Source: Oxytricha trifallax
Lineage: Eukaryota > Ciliophora > Spirotrichea > Sporadotrichida > Oxytrichidae
DNA: 64,000 nt
Reading direction: 5' to 3'
Assembly: GCA_000711775.1 (NCBI GenBank)
Contig: ARYC01016927.1
Location: 1 to 64,000, forward strand
The translations under genes were made by a program, and so were the position numbers. The notes under the pieces are model-generated. The model saw only the letters and a list, made by a program, of their open reading frames with translations. It made no database searches and was not told the DNA's origin. Of the stretch, positions 12,158 to 23,599 are shown piece after piece. Position 1 is the first letter of the stretch, and the number at the start of each line of letters is the position of its first letter.

Positions 12158-14360
12158 TATTGCAGCTGCACCAAAAGACAAATTACTTTAATGATTACTA
12201 TCATTACTATTGAACTTGATATCCCATACAGATTTTCCTCCAGTATCCAGACTCTGCACTTCCCCACCCCTCATATTTCTTTCATCCCATAGCTTTATCT
12301 TACCGTCATAACTACCAGTCATCACATAGTGTGAAGAGTCAAGACTTTAATCAAAAGCTGACTCTTTCAAGATCCAAGTCACTCCCGCATCATGTTTCTT
12401 ACATGTATAAACTGCATTTAATGGTGCTGAACTTTAGTCAAGATCAAGTTTCATTCTTAAATCGTGTTTAATATGCTTTTAATCGTCACCACAAGTGTAC
12501 AGATAATTCTAGTCTTGAGTCAAATGCACATACCATATATCGTATTCGTGTGGAATGAAATCACTCAAAATCTTGCCAGATTCTCTATCGTGAACTAAAA
12601 CTCGCCCACCATGCATGCCATTAACTACATATTTCTCAGATGTATCATGCATTAAACATATATCATTGGTAGCTGTTTATTACTCTTTCATTAGGTCACT
12701 GTCTTTTGAGTTAGTATTTGATGAACTATAATTTTGCACAATTTTATGTGTGAGAGTGTTTGTAGATTGATCGATTTGTAATTCAAGGAATTGTACGTCA
12801 CCTTTTGAGGTACCAATCGAATAAATATTACCAGATTCATGTTTTATACTTAACACGCCGTAGTCGAAATCTATAGTCTTGGCCTATAGTTTCAATCTAA
12901 AGTCAGAAATATTAGTAATTAATTTAAATGTTAAAAGAAATAAAGCAAAATCAAGAAGGATTAAATATACTATATTTGCAAATTACAGATGATTAACTAC
13001 ACTTACTTATTATCTTCAGTAATATTAATTGTTCAAACGCGAGCCCACCCTCCACCCCCTCCAGGCATAAAACGAGAAACCGACCCCTCCCACCCTAACT
13101 AGACCCCCCCTCCCACCTCAACAACATCCCCATTCATATAAAAATTTTGATTCTCAATGTTTAAAATAATTTTCCTTCATGACTTCTTGATATCATAATA
13201 TTTCTTACTCATAAAAAATATCATTTTTTTCAAAATTTTTCTCAACCTATATTATGATACTCTCTTTTAAATTTTGGTATTTAAAAACTTTCACTATGTG
13301 CGTCGACATTTTTAGCACATACTCCTATAGGAAAATTATTTAATAATCTATATCCCATGATCTTGATATAATTATAACGAAAAAAATAATCAACCTACAA
13401 GCACACACAAATATTAATCCTTACAGTTCAAATCATTATAATCTACTGTATTCAATATAATTTCAATAGTAGTCCCATTAATTTTTATATTATATTTTTT
13501 TCCTCAATTTCCTGTTTATTTTATCATTATAATTTTTTATAGCAATTAATTTTTTATGTAAAATAAATATCAAAATATAAATATTTATGTTTTTAATTAA
13601 GTGTTAATCAGTTTGTAAAGAATATAGATTTAATTTTATTAATTTAAATTATCATATTGCATGAATTCATTTGAATTTGATAAATGTTAATTTAAAGACA
13701 TAAATATTTATATTCTTGATATTTATTTTACATAAAAAATTAATTGCTATAAAAAATTATAATGATAAAATAAACAGGAAATTGAGGAAAAAAATATAAT
13801 ATAAAAATTAATGGGACTACTATTGAAATTATATTGAATACAGTAGATTATAATGATTTGAACTGTAAGGATTAATATTTGTGTGTGCTTGTAGGTTGAT
13901 TATTTTTTTCGTTATAATTATATCAAGATCATGGGATATAGATTATTAAATAATTTTCCTATAGGAGTATGTGCTAAAAATGTCGACGCACATAGTGAAA
14001 GTTTTTAAATACCAAAATTTAAAAGAGAGTATCATAATATAGGTTGAGAAAAATTTTGAAAAAAATGATATTTTTTATGAGTAAGAAATATTATGATATC
14101 AAGAAGTCATGAAGGAAAATTATTTTAAACATTGAGAATCAAAATTTTTATATGAATGGGGATGTTGTTGAGGTGGGAGGGGGGGTCTAGTTAGGGTGGG
14201 GGGGGTTCTCGTTTTATGCCTGGAGGGGGAGTGGGAGGGGGGTCTCGGTTTGAACAATTAATTATAGACAAATTACCACTTTTTTCTTGAGTTTCTTTAT
14301 TTAAGTGATAACTTGCTGTCAGATATTAATTTGGTTCATCAAATGGTATTATTCTGTCGA
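12158..14360 (-). CDS. DPH7: DPH7 (diphthine methyltransferase, WD40), N-terminal and middle MDSs
   Basis: WD40 protein of the DPH7/WDR85 family, the methylesterase step of diphthamide synthesis on elongation factor 2. Minus strand: a first segment at about 14264-14360 (DEPNQYLTASYHLNKETQ, EKSGNLSIIN), then the inverted-repeat IES, then 13030 down to 12158. Family motifs are present: HEYDIWYVHL, LYTCGDDQKHIKHDLRM, KKHDAGVTWILKE, VMTGSYDGKIKLWDER and GGKSVWDIKFN. A GT-AG intron lies at roughly 12897-13009. The sequence stops being DPH7-like at FGAAAI (12158-12167), where the 10-bp repeat TATTGCAGCT (plus strand) recurs at 48504-48513. The rest of the protein is there. The initiator codon was not found; MYDLKSEDVCYVSRL near 14.73 kb is a weak candidate for the first exon. 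Confidence 0.88.
13024..14263. repeat. Foldback (inverted-repeat) IES inside DPH7
   Basis: Two arms of about 565 bp (13027-13592 and about 13694-14260) are near-identical inverted repeats around a loop of about 100 bp. The outer 100 bp of each arm is strongly C-rich or G-rich (runs such as ACCCCCCCTCCCACC), very unlike the AT-rich remainder. No reading frame is present. The element is flanked by the direct repeat ATTAATT (13024-13030 and 14257-14263); deleting one copy with everything between (1233 bp) joins NLSIIN to ITEDN in frame. It behaves as an IES but looks like a foldback or MITE-type transposon. The arms differ mainly in the outer 70 bp, so it is young or has been homogenised. Confidence 0.9.
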
Positions 14361-14363
14361 TGT

Positions 14364-15056
14364 TTTTATAAATTTAATTTAAATAAATAAATTTAGTAAA
14401 ATATATAGATCTTGAAATTCAATATATAAAAGGTTACAAAATATATATAATTGCTTTTATGTTTTTATCAAGAGTTAACTTGTCTAAACATTGAAATTAT
14501 AAAGTTTATTGTTTTTCCAAAGTCTCAACCATTTATTTAATAATAACAAAAAGGTTTTATATTTTATTACTTTTTTCACAACAAATACCACATAATAGAA
14601 AATCTATTATTGCTAAAGTATAATTGCAATAGTTTTTAACAAAAATCGCCGAAAAGTGGAATAAAGTAAATAATTATTCAATAAGATAATTAATATATTT
14701 ATAAGGCGGGATACGTAACAAACGTCTTCACTTTTCAAATCATACATTCAAATTCACAAAATACACTCAAATTAATTGTATTTTCTTAAATATCTTCTAA
14801 GACTAATGCCTTAATGTTATGTTATATCAGTATTTTTTGAGTTTTCTTTGTGATTTTCCTGTAAAATTTGAAAGTGTTTAAACTGCATTGTTAGTTTTTT
14901 ATTAATTTTTGTTAGAGTATTCACTCTTTTCAGTCATAAAATTATGATTATCTTTTGATCATTCTGCATAAAAAGTTTTTGAAATCGAAAAGAACAAATG
15001 CAAAGCGATAAAAGCAAATATCAAATTAAAGATCATCATAATCTCATTTGCTTATT
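14364..15056. other. Spacer between DPH7 and Cdh1 genes
   Basis: AT-rich sequence between the start side of DPH7 and the stop of the Cdh1 gene, both on the minus strand. It should hold the DPH7 5' region. Apart from a weak candidate first exon near 14.73 kb nothing is recognised. Confidence 0.4.
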
Positions 15057-18000
15057 TCATCTGAAATCAATATTTGATGGGAATAATGCGCTGTTGCCGT
15101 TTCCAATGACTCCAGTGCCACCAATGGTGCCCTAGCAACTACGTGATTTTGGAAATACGTTCCAGAATCTTAATGTTTCATCGCCAGCTCCAGTAACTAT
15201 TGAAGATCCATCTGGAGACATAGACAGATACAAAACTCTAAAAGTGTGTCCAGTAAGAGTAGCGATTTTATCCATCGAGGGATATTTCCATACAATTACT
15301 TAATTCAAGGAATATCCGTGAGTGCTCACTAACTCATCATTGGTCTTGGAAAACATCAAATTGCACACTTAGGAACCTGTGTTTATGAAGTTTATTGGTT
15401 GCAAGGTCAAAGTGTTTTTAGTTTAGTATTAAAAGTAGTTTTAAATAAATTTCTAGATAATTTTATGTTCCAGAATCTGATACACTAATCAGCAGTACCT
15501 CCTCCAGTTGCAAGCAATCCACGTTAGAGCGGATTCCAGCCAATTGCCTTCACAGCAGCTTTATGCTATGAAAACTTAGCTGCAGGTTCCGGAGTTGACT
15601 AAGGTTACCAGATAAATAACTTGTTATCATTACCTCCTGAAGCAAGTTAATTTTCATCATGGAAACTCCATTTTAAACCGCAAACTTCTTGTTTGTGTCC
15701 AATTAGCTTTTGATGAAGAGTTTGTTTAGCTCTCACGTCTCTTATTATTACGATGTTGATATTTTTTCATTCAATATAGCAGTAAAATTATGAAAATATC
15801 ATAAGTTTTTCGCAATAAAATCGTTCTGTCTCTGCTACCTGTGGCAATTACTGATCCATTCCAAGAACTTGAGCCCACTCTGTTGCTATGCCCTCCAATT
15901 GATCGAACTTCTTTTTATTAGTTAATATCCCATATCTTTATTTCTCCGAAATTATTACCAATACAAAGGTGACTTCCTTTTTGCGACCAAGAAACGGAAG
16001 TTAACTCATATAAATGTGAATTTTTATAAATGTGGATTTTTATTATGTAAATCTGTTAAATTATATTTAATTTTAGTTACTGTATGGTTTTAACCAAAAT
16101 CGCATAAAAGAGAAACTCTTGATGTACATGCGTTCCATATATACAATTATTTCATTTATGAAAATTTTACGAAGTTATTATTTAGAAATATCATACATTA
16201 TAATCAAATCATATGTAAAAAATTTATGAATACACAGACTGTCCAAGAGCTACTGCCAAAATATTTGAGGCACTCCAGTCTACCAGATTCAAATAAAAAT
16301 CATCATTTAAGTTGGGTGCATCAAGCACTTTATATGGTTGTGTCGAGATTTTACGCTGAACTGAAAGTTCAACTGGAGATTGTTATTGATCTGGTTCTAA
16401 GTTGATAAGGGATGAAAATTTTTGCTTATCTTTTCCAATAAAATAAAACTATTGGAAACTCCAAATAAAAAAACAAAATTACAAATAATATGGGATGTAA
16501 AAGGATGAGTGGCTAAGTTATCTCCGAATTTTCTCACGACGCTCTATGTGTTCTTTTTGAATTTAAATAGTTTACTATTTAGCAAACTTTAGTTGGCTTA
16601 ATTATTATTGCCCTAACTCATTGATGATGAATGATTGGCATCAGGTTGAATATTTACATCCTAGTTTTCCTTGTGTACTTTGAAGGACCTCATAAATTCT
16701 TGATTTTAGTTATTGAATATGGAAAGATTTCTACCTGAATCCTAAACTGGATCAGTGTCGCTTTGGTCAGAGCCGTTGAAAATTTATTGCTCCAGTAAGT
16801 TATTGTAATTGTGCAAGTTATGCGAGTCATCTCTTCCCTAGCCAGCTCCCATATTTGTCCCTTAATTTGAATTTGGAGGCTGGATAAAGCCGTTTATTTA
16901 GTCAAGTGTGGATACTCCCCCGAAAATGTTCGAATATTATCTTTATTGGACATTGTTTGAGTTTTTGTATAAACAAGCATTTTATATTTATTAATCTTGA
17001 ATTCGAATACATCAATAATTTCAAAATTAGTATGACTTTGAGTAATGCAACATTCATTATAAATTGTTTGAGTTATTATTGCTAGATGGATTTACTGAAG
17101 TCATAGATTAATCTTGATTATTAGCACTGTTATTTCCGCTTGCTCCCATTTCTACGTCATTGTCAAGTCCCAGTGAGTTTGCAAGTTAACTTGCTCTCTA
17201 GTGATTGTATTTAATCTCATCTTCTTTCTTCTAAGAAACAGCTTCAAATTTGGCTTACAGATTCTCACCCATACGACATGGTATGAATCTATCCATCAAC
17301 TTTTCATTGCTTTTTCCAGCTGATAAGATTTGATTTGCTTGTGAGATACTTCCTGCCATCATACCCCCTGTGTGATGAGCGGAATCTTAAGGGGAGAATA
17401 ATTTTCTAGAAAAGAAGTCACGATTTTGATTGTTGTTTTAACTGATTTCACTGTTTAAAATGCTCTTGTATCCTTGGGCTTTACGGCCAGTTGTCAAGGG
17501 GTAATTTATCTTCCCATTTTGTTGATCTTTATTCTTAAGTACACTGATTTTATAATATGGATGAATGTATTTAGGAGATTTATTTAACTTTTTTAAATAG
17601 GATTCTTGTAACCTTGATAAGTTTTTGTAAAATATGAAATAGTAAGGAAAGTTTTATACATTTAAAAACATTTTAAGACTATTTGTTTTAATTAATTTTT
17701 AAGATTTTGTTATTTAATATACACTGATTGGTTAATTTCCTAAATTATCATTATGAATCGTGTTTAGAAGGTATGATCTGTCAGCACCCTCGATGCCGCC
17801 ACGATTGGTTGCTCCCATTTCGACTAAATTCTGATTTTCTCTTCTACTAATTGCACCTGTGTGCTAATTGTTAAACATACTGTTTATTGAATTATTGGTT
17901 ATTGGAGATAGATGAGCATTATATATAATAATTAATTACTCTTATATAGCATTGAGACTAAAAATCATAATTTATAGCATTGTTCATGTTGTTGAAATGT

Positions 18001-18370
18001 GACATCAGATTTTACTCTCCATAGTTTCTACCGGCACTACCCATCATCATTCTATCTGGATTTCCGCTATAATTTTCTTATCTCTGTGGTTATGCTGATA
18101 ATTATTTTATAAAGAGGATCAAATATTTTTATAAGACTTAATTTCAAATTCATAATGGGAATTGAAATATTACAGAGAACACTTTTACTCAATTTTATAC
18201 CACCAATTTTTACTGATTTTATCTAAATGGGTTTTAAGTTATAAAGGGATTGTCAGCCATCTTCATTCTCTATTTTTGACTGTCAGTCGGTGAGAAGAGG
18301 TTATCTGTGCTGAACTTAGATGAGAAGGGGTTCTGTTGATTGAAGACAGTGGAAGTCTGTTAAGAGTTTT
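15057..18370 (-). CDS. FZR1: APC/C activator Cdh1 (Fizzy-related), WD40
   Basis: Coactivator that brings substrates to the anaphase-promoting complex. Minus strand, linear order. The long N-terminus is Asn/Gln-rich ([16 protein letters not shown] at 18.34 kb, [14 protein letters not shown] at 17.87 kb) and holds the C-box DRFIPCR near 17.29 kb. Then come [37 protein letters not shown] (16.28 kb), [19 protein letters not shown] and [14 protein letters not shown] (15.9 kb), [26 protein letters not shown] and [20 protein letters not shown], and the final blade [14 protein letters not shown], ending [11 protein letters not shown] and TGA at 15057-15059. These match Cdh1 better than Cdc20. Several short introns separate the blades. 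The start is uncertain: an in-frame ATG lies near 18.29 kb and an acceptor near 18.36 kb suggests an upstream exon. Confidence 0.92.
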
Positions 18371-18728
18371 AAAATGGGATAATTTAACATCAATTTGATT
18401 ATATATATTTCATAATAAAAATAATGAAATAAATATACAATTAATTAGTATTTAAAAAATAATATACTTTATATATGACGAACAAATTTTTATTTTAAAA
18501 ATAGTAAAGAAATACACTTTTTAAATTGATATAAATTCTTTATAAAATAGGCAAATATATTTTGATTTAATATATTTCCCCCTATAAAAGAGTTATTGTT
18601 ATTACTTTGCTACTAATAATCCATGTTGTTCAAATTTAAATAATAATTGTATGCAACTATTAATAATTGATAAATAAATTAAAACATTGAGTTTCATTAA
18701 TCTTAACAATAAATTACAAAAATTAATT
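18371..18728. promoter_or_regulatory. Divergent spacer between Cdh1 and COX17
   Basis: About 360 bp of AT-rich DNA between the 5' ends of the minus-strand Cdh1 gene and the plus-strand COX17 gene. It presumably carries both 5' regions and maybe a first Cdh1 exon. No defined motif is seen. Confidence 0.35.
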
Positions 18729-19152
18729 ATGGACGGAACCTTCAGACCAGAACTCATTTCAAACTCAAGCATTCTTTAATCTTAAGCTAATCAATATTGT
18801 GAAATGTGTAAATTTATACTAATAATTTTTTATTTAAAAATAATCATAAACCTAAATCTATTTTTTTCATAGTATTTATTAATGTAAAATTGAAATACTT
18901 GCCATAATTTAGAAAATTTTTAAATTCTATCATAAATTTTTTTAAATAATTAAATCATTTATAAATTACATTTTTTTAAATTTTTATCAATAACCATCAA
19001 GCCCCAGACCCAAGAAGAAGCCCTGCTGCGTGTGCAAAATGAGTAAGAAACTAAGAGACAGTTGCATAAGAAACAACAATGAAGAGATTTGTTTAGATTT
19101 CATTACCGCACATAAAATATGTCTCAGAGCCAAGGGATTTAGGGTTGATTGA
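18729..19152 (+). CDS. COX17: Cytochrome c oxidase copper chaperone COX17
   Basis: Copper carrier of the mitochondrial intermembrane space that feeds cytochrome oxidase assembly. The start ATG at 18729 opens MDGTFRPELISNSSILQSQ. A 196-bp IES follows (18790-18985) with pointer ATCAATA at 18790-18796 and 18986-18992. After joining, the frame runs ANQQPSSPRPKKKPCCVCK, then MSKKLRDSCIRNNNEEICL and DFITAHKICLRAKGFRVD with TGA at 19150-19152. The joined product is 75 residues, normal for COX17, with the copper-binding CC and the twin CX9C cysteines (C-9-C, C-9-C) in place. Placement next to Cdh1 has no evident functional meaning. Confidence 0.93.
18790..18985. other. IES in COX17, pointer ATCAATA
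   Basis: AT-rich 196-bp spacer between two copies of ATCAATA. Read through, the first exon would soon leave the COX17 sequence. Removal with one pointer kept restores the frame and gives a normal-length protein. Confidence 0.88.
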
Positions 19153-19628
19153 TTACGTGGAGGAAATAAATGACCAAATTTAACAATAATTTAATATAGG
19201 TCACTCATTCGAAATTTTCATGAAAATACATCAATGAAAGTGGCTTTGATTTAAGAATGTTTATTTTATTTAAATTTTAGAAAATTCTTTACTTTTATAG
19301 ATTGATTTTGCAAAATATTTGTCTGAATATTTTCAAAATAATAATTAAAAATTTGTAATTTATTGAGTATTAATTTTTTCATGTAATATAATGAAATTCA
19401 ATCAATTCAATTATCATTAAAAGTTTATTTGATGCTGTTAAAAATTAAACATATCAAATTTCTGTAATTACTCACTAAATATTTTATTCTTAAAGCAGCA
19501 AGTCCATAATATAATTAATATTTTTGAAAGGAATTTTTATCTATAAATTGAAAACATAATATATTTCTCTAAGAATTAAAAAAAATAAGCCTATAAAAAT
19601 CTTAACTACTCAAGAATCAAATTATTAT
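19153..19628. other. AT-rich spacer
   Basis: Between the COX17 stop and the kinase segment boundary at 19629. No coding frame is seen. The part next to 19629 is the IES side of the scrambled kinase junction. Confidence 0.5.
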
Positions 19629-20515
19629 ATAAACTCAGTTTTTAATCTTTATTGCACTCAACACTAAATCCAAAATCAATAAGTTTGATATTTTTCTATT
19701 CATCCACAAGTATATTATCCAGTTTTAAATCTCTGTGACAAACATTATTTTGATGTAAATATGCTACTGCTTCTACCACTTGTTTAAAGATTTTCTTACA
19801 TTCTTATTCATCTATTTTTAAACCTGATTTTTTCTTTATATAATGATACAAACTTTTGCCCTAACATAGCTCCATGATTTAATTATAAAGTGTAATTAAA
19901 TTTTATATCGAAATAAAATCACTAATAAAAAAGTTTTAAGTAAAATTTTTAATTCCTGATTAAGTTGACATTAGTGCGTGTATCAATAACTTCATACAAT
20001 GTCATTATATTTGGATGCTCTAGTTGTGATAAGATCTTAATTTCAGAATGCAGAGCATCCTAAGCATGTTTATCACTCAACGATTTCTTATCGTAGGTTT
20101 TTATGGCCAAAGTCAAACTGGATTCTTTGTGCACAGCTCTTTTAACAAGGGCAAAAGCCCCTGCACCAATTTATATCCCTAATGTGAAGTCTTTCAGTTC
20201 AAAGGGTTGACTATCTGGGTTCTGTGCTTTTTTGTTATCAATTAAAGTTCTGAAACTTTCAAGCTTGTTGGCAGTAGATACTTAAGGTTTTTAGATCGGC
20301 TGAAGCTGCTTCTGTTAAGGGTTCTACTAATTTTTTGGAGTTTAGGAAGCTTGTTAAGTAGCTAGGATTTGCTTAGCGTTCCAAATTTCAGGTTTGCAGC
20401 TATTATTTACTGAGTAGGATTTAGTTCTGGTAGTATTACTATTTTTTGTTTAGTTTTAAGGAGTTGAGAGAGTGGTTGGAGTTGAGTCGTTAGAATTTTA
20501 AGAAGGAGGTACCAT
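19629..20515 (-). CDS. Protein kinase, N-terminal MDSs of a scrambled gene
   Basis: First half of a Ser/Thr kinase of the CAMK/SNF1-like type. Minus strand from ATG 20513-20515, a Ser/Asn/Gln-rich lead ([20 protein letters not shown]), then the N-lobe: [15 protein letters not shown] (Gly loop), [12 protein letters not shown] (catalytic Lys), [20 protein letters not shown]. An 82-bp IES with pointer AATCA (minus strand; plus 19875-19879 and 19957-19961) precedes [35 protein letters not shown] and [12 protein letters not shown]. The kinase then breaks off within the activation segment at TAAAAACTGAGTTTAT (19629-19644). The identical 16 bp at 48653-48668, on the opposite strand, begins the missing half. 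Confidence 0.92.
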
Positions 20516-20699
20516 TAGTAATAATTGTAATGAAAAACTTAATTGGGGAAATTAAATTAAAAATAATTAATCCAACTATATTAAAAGGAGCTAACATTTA
20601 AAGTGAATAAATTATTTTTAATAGATAAGCAAAATTAGATTCATTTATGTAAGGCATTATTTTTATAATTTTAGAGCGTGATAAGTCAAGATTCATTTC

Positions 20700-22830
20700 A
20701 ATATAAATATAAACATAAACCCCAAAATAAATTAAAACTATATTTATAAAATTCTCTCGGTGCGAAAATTATGCCTCAAAATAACTTCGCTTAATTTTGA
20801 ATAAAAATCTTCTGCAAATTTTAGTATTTATAGGATTTTATCACTATAATGAAGTTTTATGATCTATTCACCTAATTTAATTATACTTAGTCAATTTTTT
20901 TAAATTTACTTATATTATATATATATGATTAATTTTTTTATTACCATGTCAATCTATGCAGTTTTAATTGGTAATCTAGGACCCTAAGTAAATCCACTTA
21001 GCTTTTATATATCATGAAATCTACTTGTGGGTGTCATAATCTTATAAGAAACAATTTAATTTGTAGAATTTAATCAAAATTAATTTATAAAAAATTGTTA
21101 GTTATACCATGAATCTTTTTATTTTTAATGCGATACTCGATAGTTTCAATAAATTAAATGTGAAAGTATTTATTTTAGATAAAGTATAATAAAAACTTCC
21201 GATGCTGTTCTATTCATGCAATTTTATTGCTTGTATTTTGAAGTATATGTGAGTTGAGTTTCTCTCTATTTCCCAAACGACTAGTAGTCTCATTTATAGT
21301 GCGTTATTTTTACAAGTCTACTGGTGGCACACTTTCATAATCCAATACGACTATATGTTAAAATTATTTACAATTAAATTCTAGTTATATATCAAAATAT
21401 TCTCAAAAAATTGAGAAAATTATTAAATAACTTCCTTACCATTTGAACTTTAAAAAGAGTCATTATTTTATTGCTTTTTATTTAGTCTCTAAGTTTCAGC
21501 TTGAGATTTATTGACTCTTGATTTATTTGTAGTAGAATAACTTCCAATGCTAGTAGTTTTTATATGAATATTTGATTAAGTAGGGGGTTTTCTTGAGTTA
21601 ATATTTCCTATTGGTTTTGACATTGAAGTCCTTCTGGATTATTTTCATAATATTTGATATAAACTTTAAATTACTTTTTATGAACATTTTTAAATAATTT
21701 TTAATTTTAAATCACATAAAACTATATATAAAAAAATAAAACTTATTTCGTAGTCATAGCAGTGGTATTTTAGCTCATTCTGCTTCGAGTTTTTTCTATA
21801 TTTTCATTTTTATAAATATGAGATTGGATCTGTTCGTAAGGTCTCTCAGTTTTTAATTTCCTAAATGAAGAAATTAGTTTAATTTTATATATTTTTGTAA
21901 TTTCATCAGAAATTCATTTATTTTTGGGGTATATTTATATTGAATTTAAATAAAAATAAAATTCCTTTCAAAATAAGAATATTTGACTTAAAATGCAATT
22001 AAAATAAACCTCAAAAATATTTTGATAAAAACTTACTCTAAATTGTGCATATCAACCATACTTGATTACCTCAATCCTGCCATATTCACTGCATCCTCAA
22101 ATTCATACTTACCATAGTCAAATCCATCATAAAAATTTAAACATAATTTTTAGCATGATTATACGTACAAAATACCCATAATAAATTGTTAATAAAATAC
22201 TGAAAATCTTAATTTATTTATATTAAATAAATCATGTAAGTATTAATCAGTTTACTCAATATTATTTGCTGTTTCACAAAGGCCGTAAACCTTGTCAGGT
22301 GAAGTCTCAGTTTTCATATTAGATTTTATTTTAGTAAATAACTCAGTTTAAACTACATCTCCTCCGTTTTAAAGCACAACTGATTGATGCTTATATTCAT
22401 CTAAAAATATAATATGGGGTAGAGTGATTTAATTAAAGTTTTTCTTGGAAGTAATATGGCCTTTATGTTTCATTAAAAGAATTTATATTTATAAGAAAAT
22501 TAATACCTCCCCCTAAATATAAATAGTTCAAAATAAATCCAAAATAGTTTATAAATTATCATGAAATATAATTTCACTACTGGACATATATTTCTATCTC
22601 ATCAAAACATTATAATTGCTTGAATTTCATTATATAATCTAACTTATTTTAACTACTTTAGTTTTTTACTTACTTTATTGTAATTATGTAGATGTTTAGG
22701 CAAAACTAGCTGCAACTCTTTATTGATGATAGGTGTGTGGGGGTTTAAGCACGTGTCTATGTGCGCTTAGCTATGGTTTCTGGTTTTTCTGTTATTATTG
22801 ATGTTATTTTGCAGTTGAACTTTTTATCAT
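20700..22830 (-). CDS. Unrecognised low-complexity protein gene
   Basis: Minus-strand gene in several exons, start ATG at 22828-22830 (MIKSSTAKQHQQQQKNQKPQ, then LSAHRHVLKPPHTYHQQ). Further coding patches in order: HITSKKNFNQITLPHIIFLD and NGGDVVQTELFTKIKSNMK (22.45-22.27 kb), DGFDYGKYEFEDAVNMAGLR (22.1 kb), MSQNTTAMTTK (21.76 kb), SRRTSMSKPIGNINSRKPP (21.63 kb), ESVPPVDLQKQRTINETTSR (21.33 kb), MTPTSRFHDIQKLSGFTQGP (21.03 kb) and FAEDFYSKLSEVILRHNFR (20.8 kb). Glutamines come almost entirely from TAA/TAG. Length and composition recall cytoskeletal or basal-body proteins, but no domain is recognised and exon borders were not fixed. Confidence 0.5.
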
Positions 22831-23599
22831 TAACTAAAATAGAAATATAAGTATTTTTAATCTTATTTGTTAAATAAGTTATAAAATTTAGGATTTATGA
22901 TTATTTTATGGGGATAAAATTAAAATTAAAATTAAAAATTTATATTTGTATAATCATCACAGTTATTCTATTTAATTTTGTGAAATATAATTATTAAAAA
23001 AAATAATTAATACTATTTCTTTCTGATGTGTTTATCATTCTATAATTTTAATAAGATAAAAACAATTTATCATTGATAGGATAGATAGATTGGGGAGATT
23101 TAAGAAAAAAGAAAAAGCTATAATTTAAATTAAGAATACTATTATAAAATTGCAGTCCTTGAATTTATTAAATTTAATCTTAATATTGCCATTTTACTAT
23201 GTAATTTTTTATTAAATCTTATCATTAAATATTTCTTATTTTTCATTTATAGTAACGGAATATTAGAAGTTTATAAAATTTGTAATGTTAATAAAATAGA
23301 AGTAAGTTTAATGAATGAAGATGTACTATAAATATTTGAGTAAAAATCTGAACCATAGCGACCAAGTTCAAATCTCAACAATATCTTTAATGATTCAAAA
23401 TAACAGTCTGCAATTCAAAAAGCATATCTTAATTTGTAAATTTGGTCCAAAATTTTTAATTTTTTACTATAATTTTGAAATATTTAATAATGTTAATTGA
23501 AATTTTTCCCAAAAATTCCTCTATTTAATTAAATTTCTATATAATATTTTCCTTATTTTTTAGATATCATACTAATTTTATAATATTTATAATATCTTT
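22831..23599. other. AT-rich intergenic region
   Basis: Upstream of two divergently oriented genes. No credible frame is seen; the open frame at 23315-23500 has the composition of AT-rich noncoding DNA. Confidence 0.4.

Noticed and set aside
18718-18790. Minus-strand start MLEFEMSSGLKVPS as a first exon of Cdh1
   Set aside because: The same bases read on the plus strand as the COX17 N-terminus with a proven in-frame IES join.
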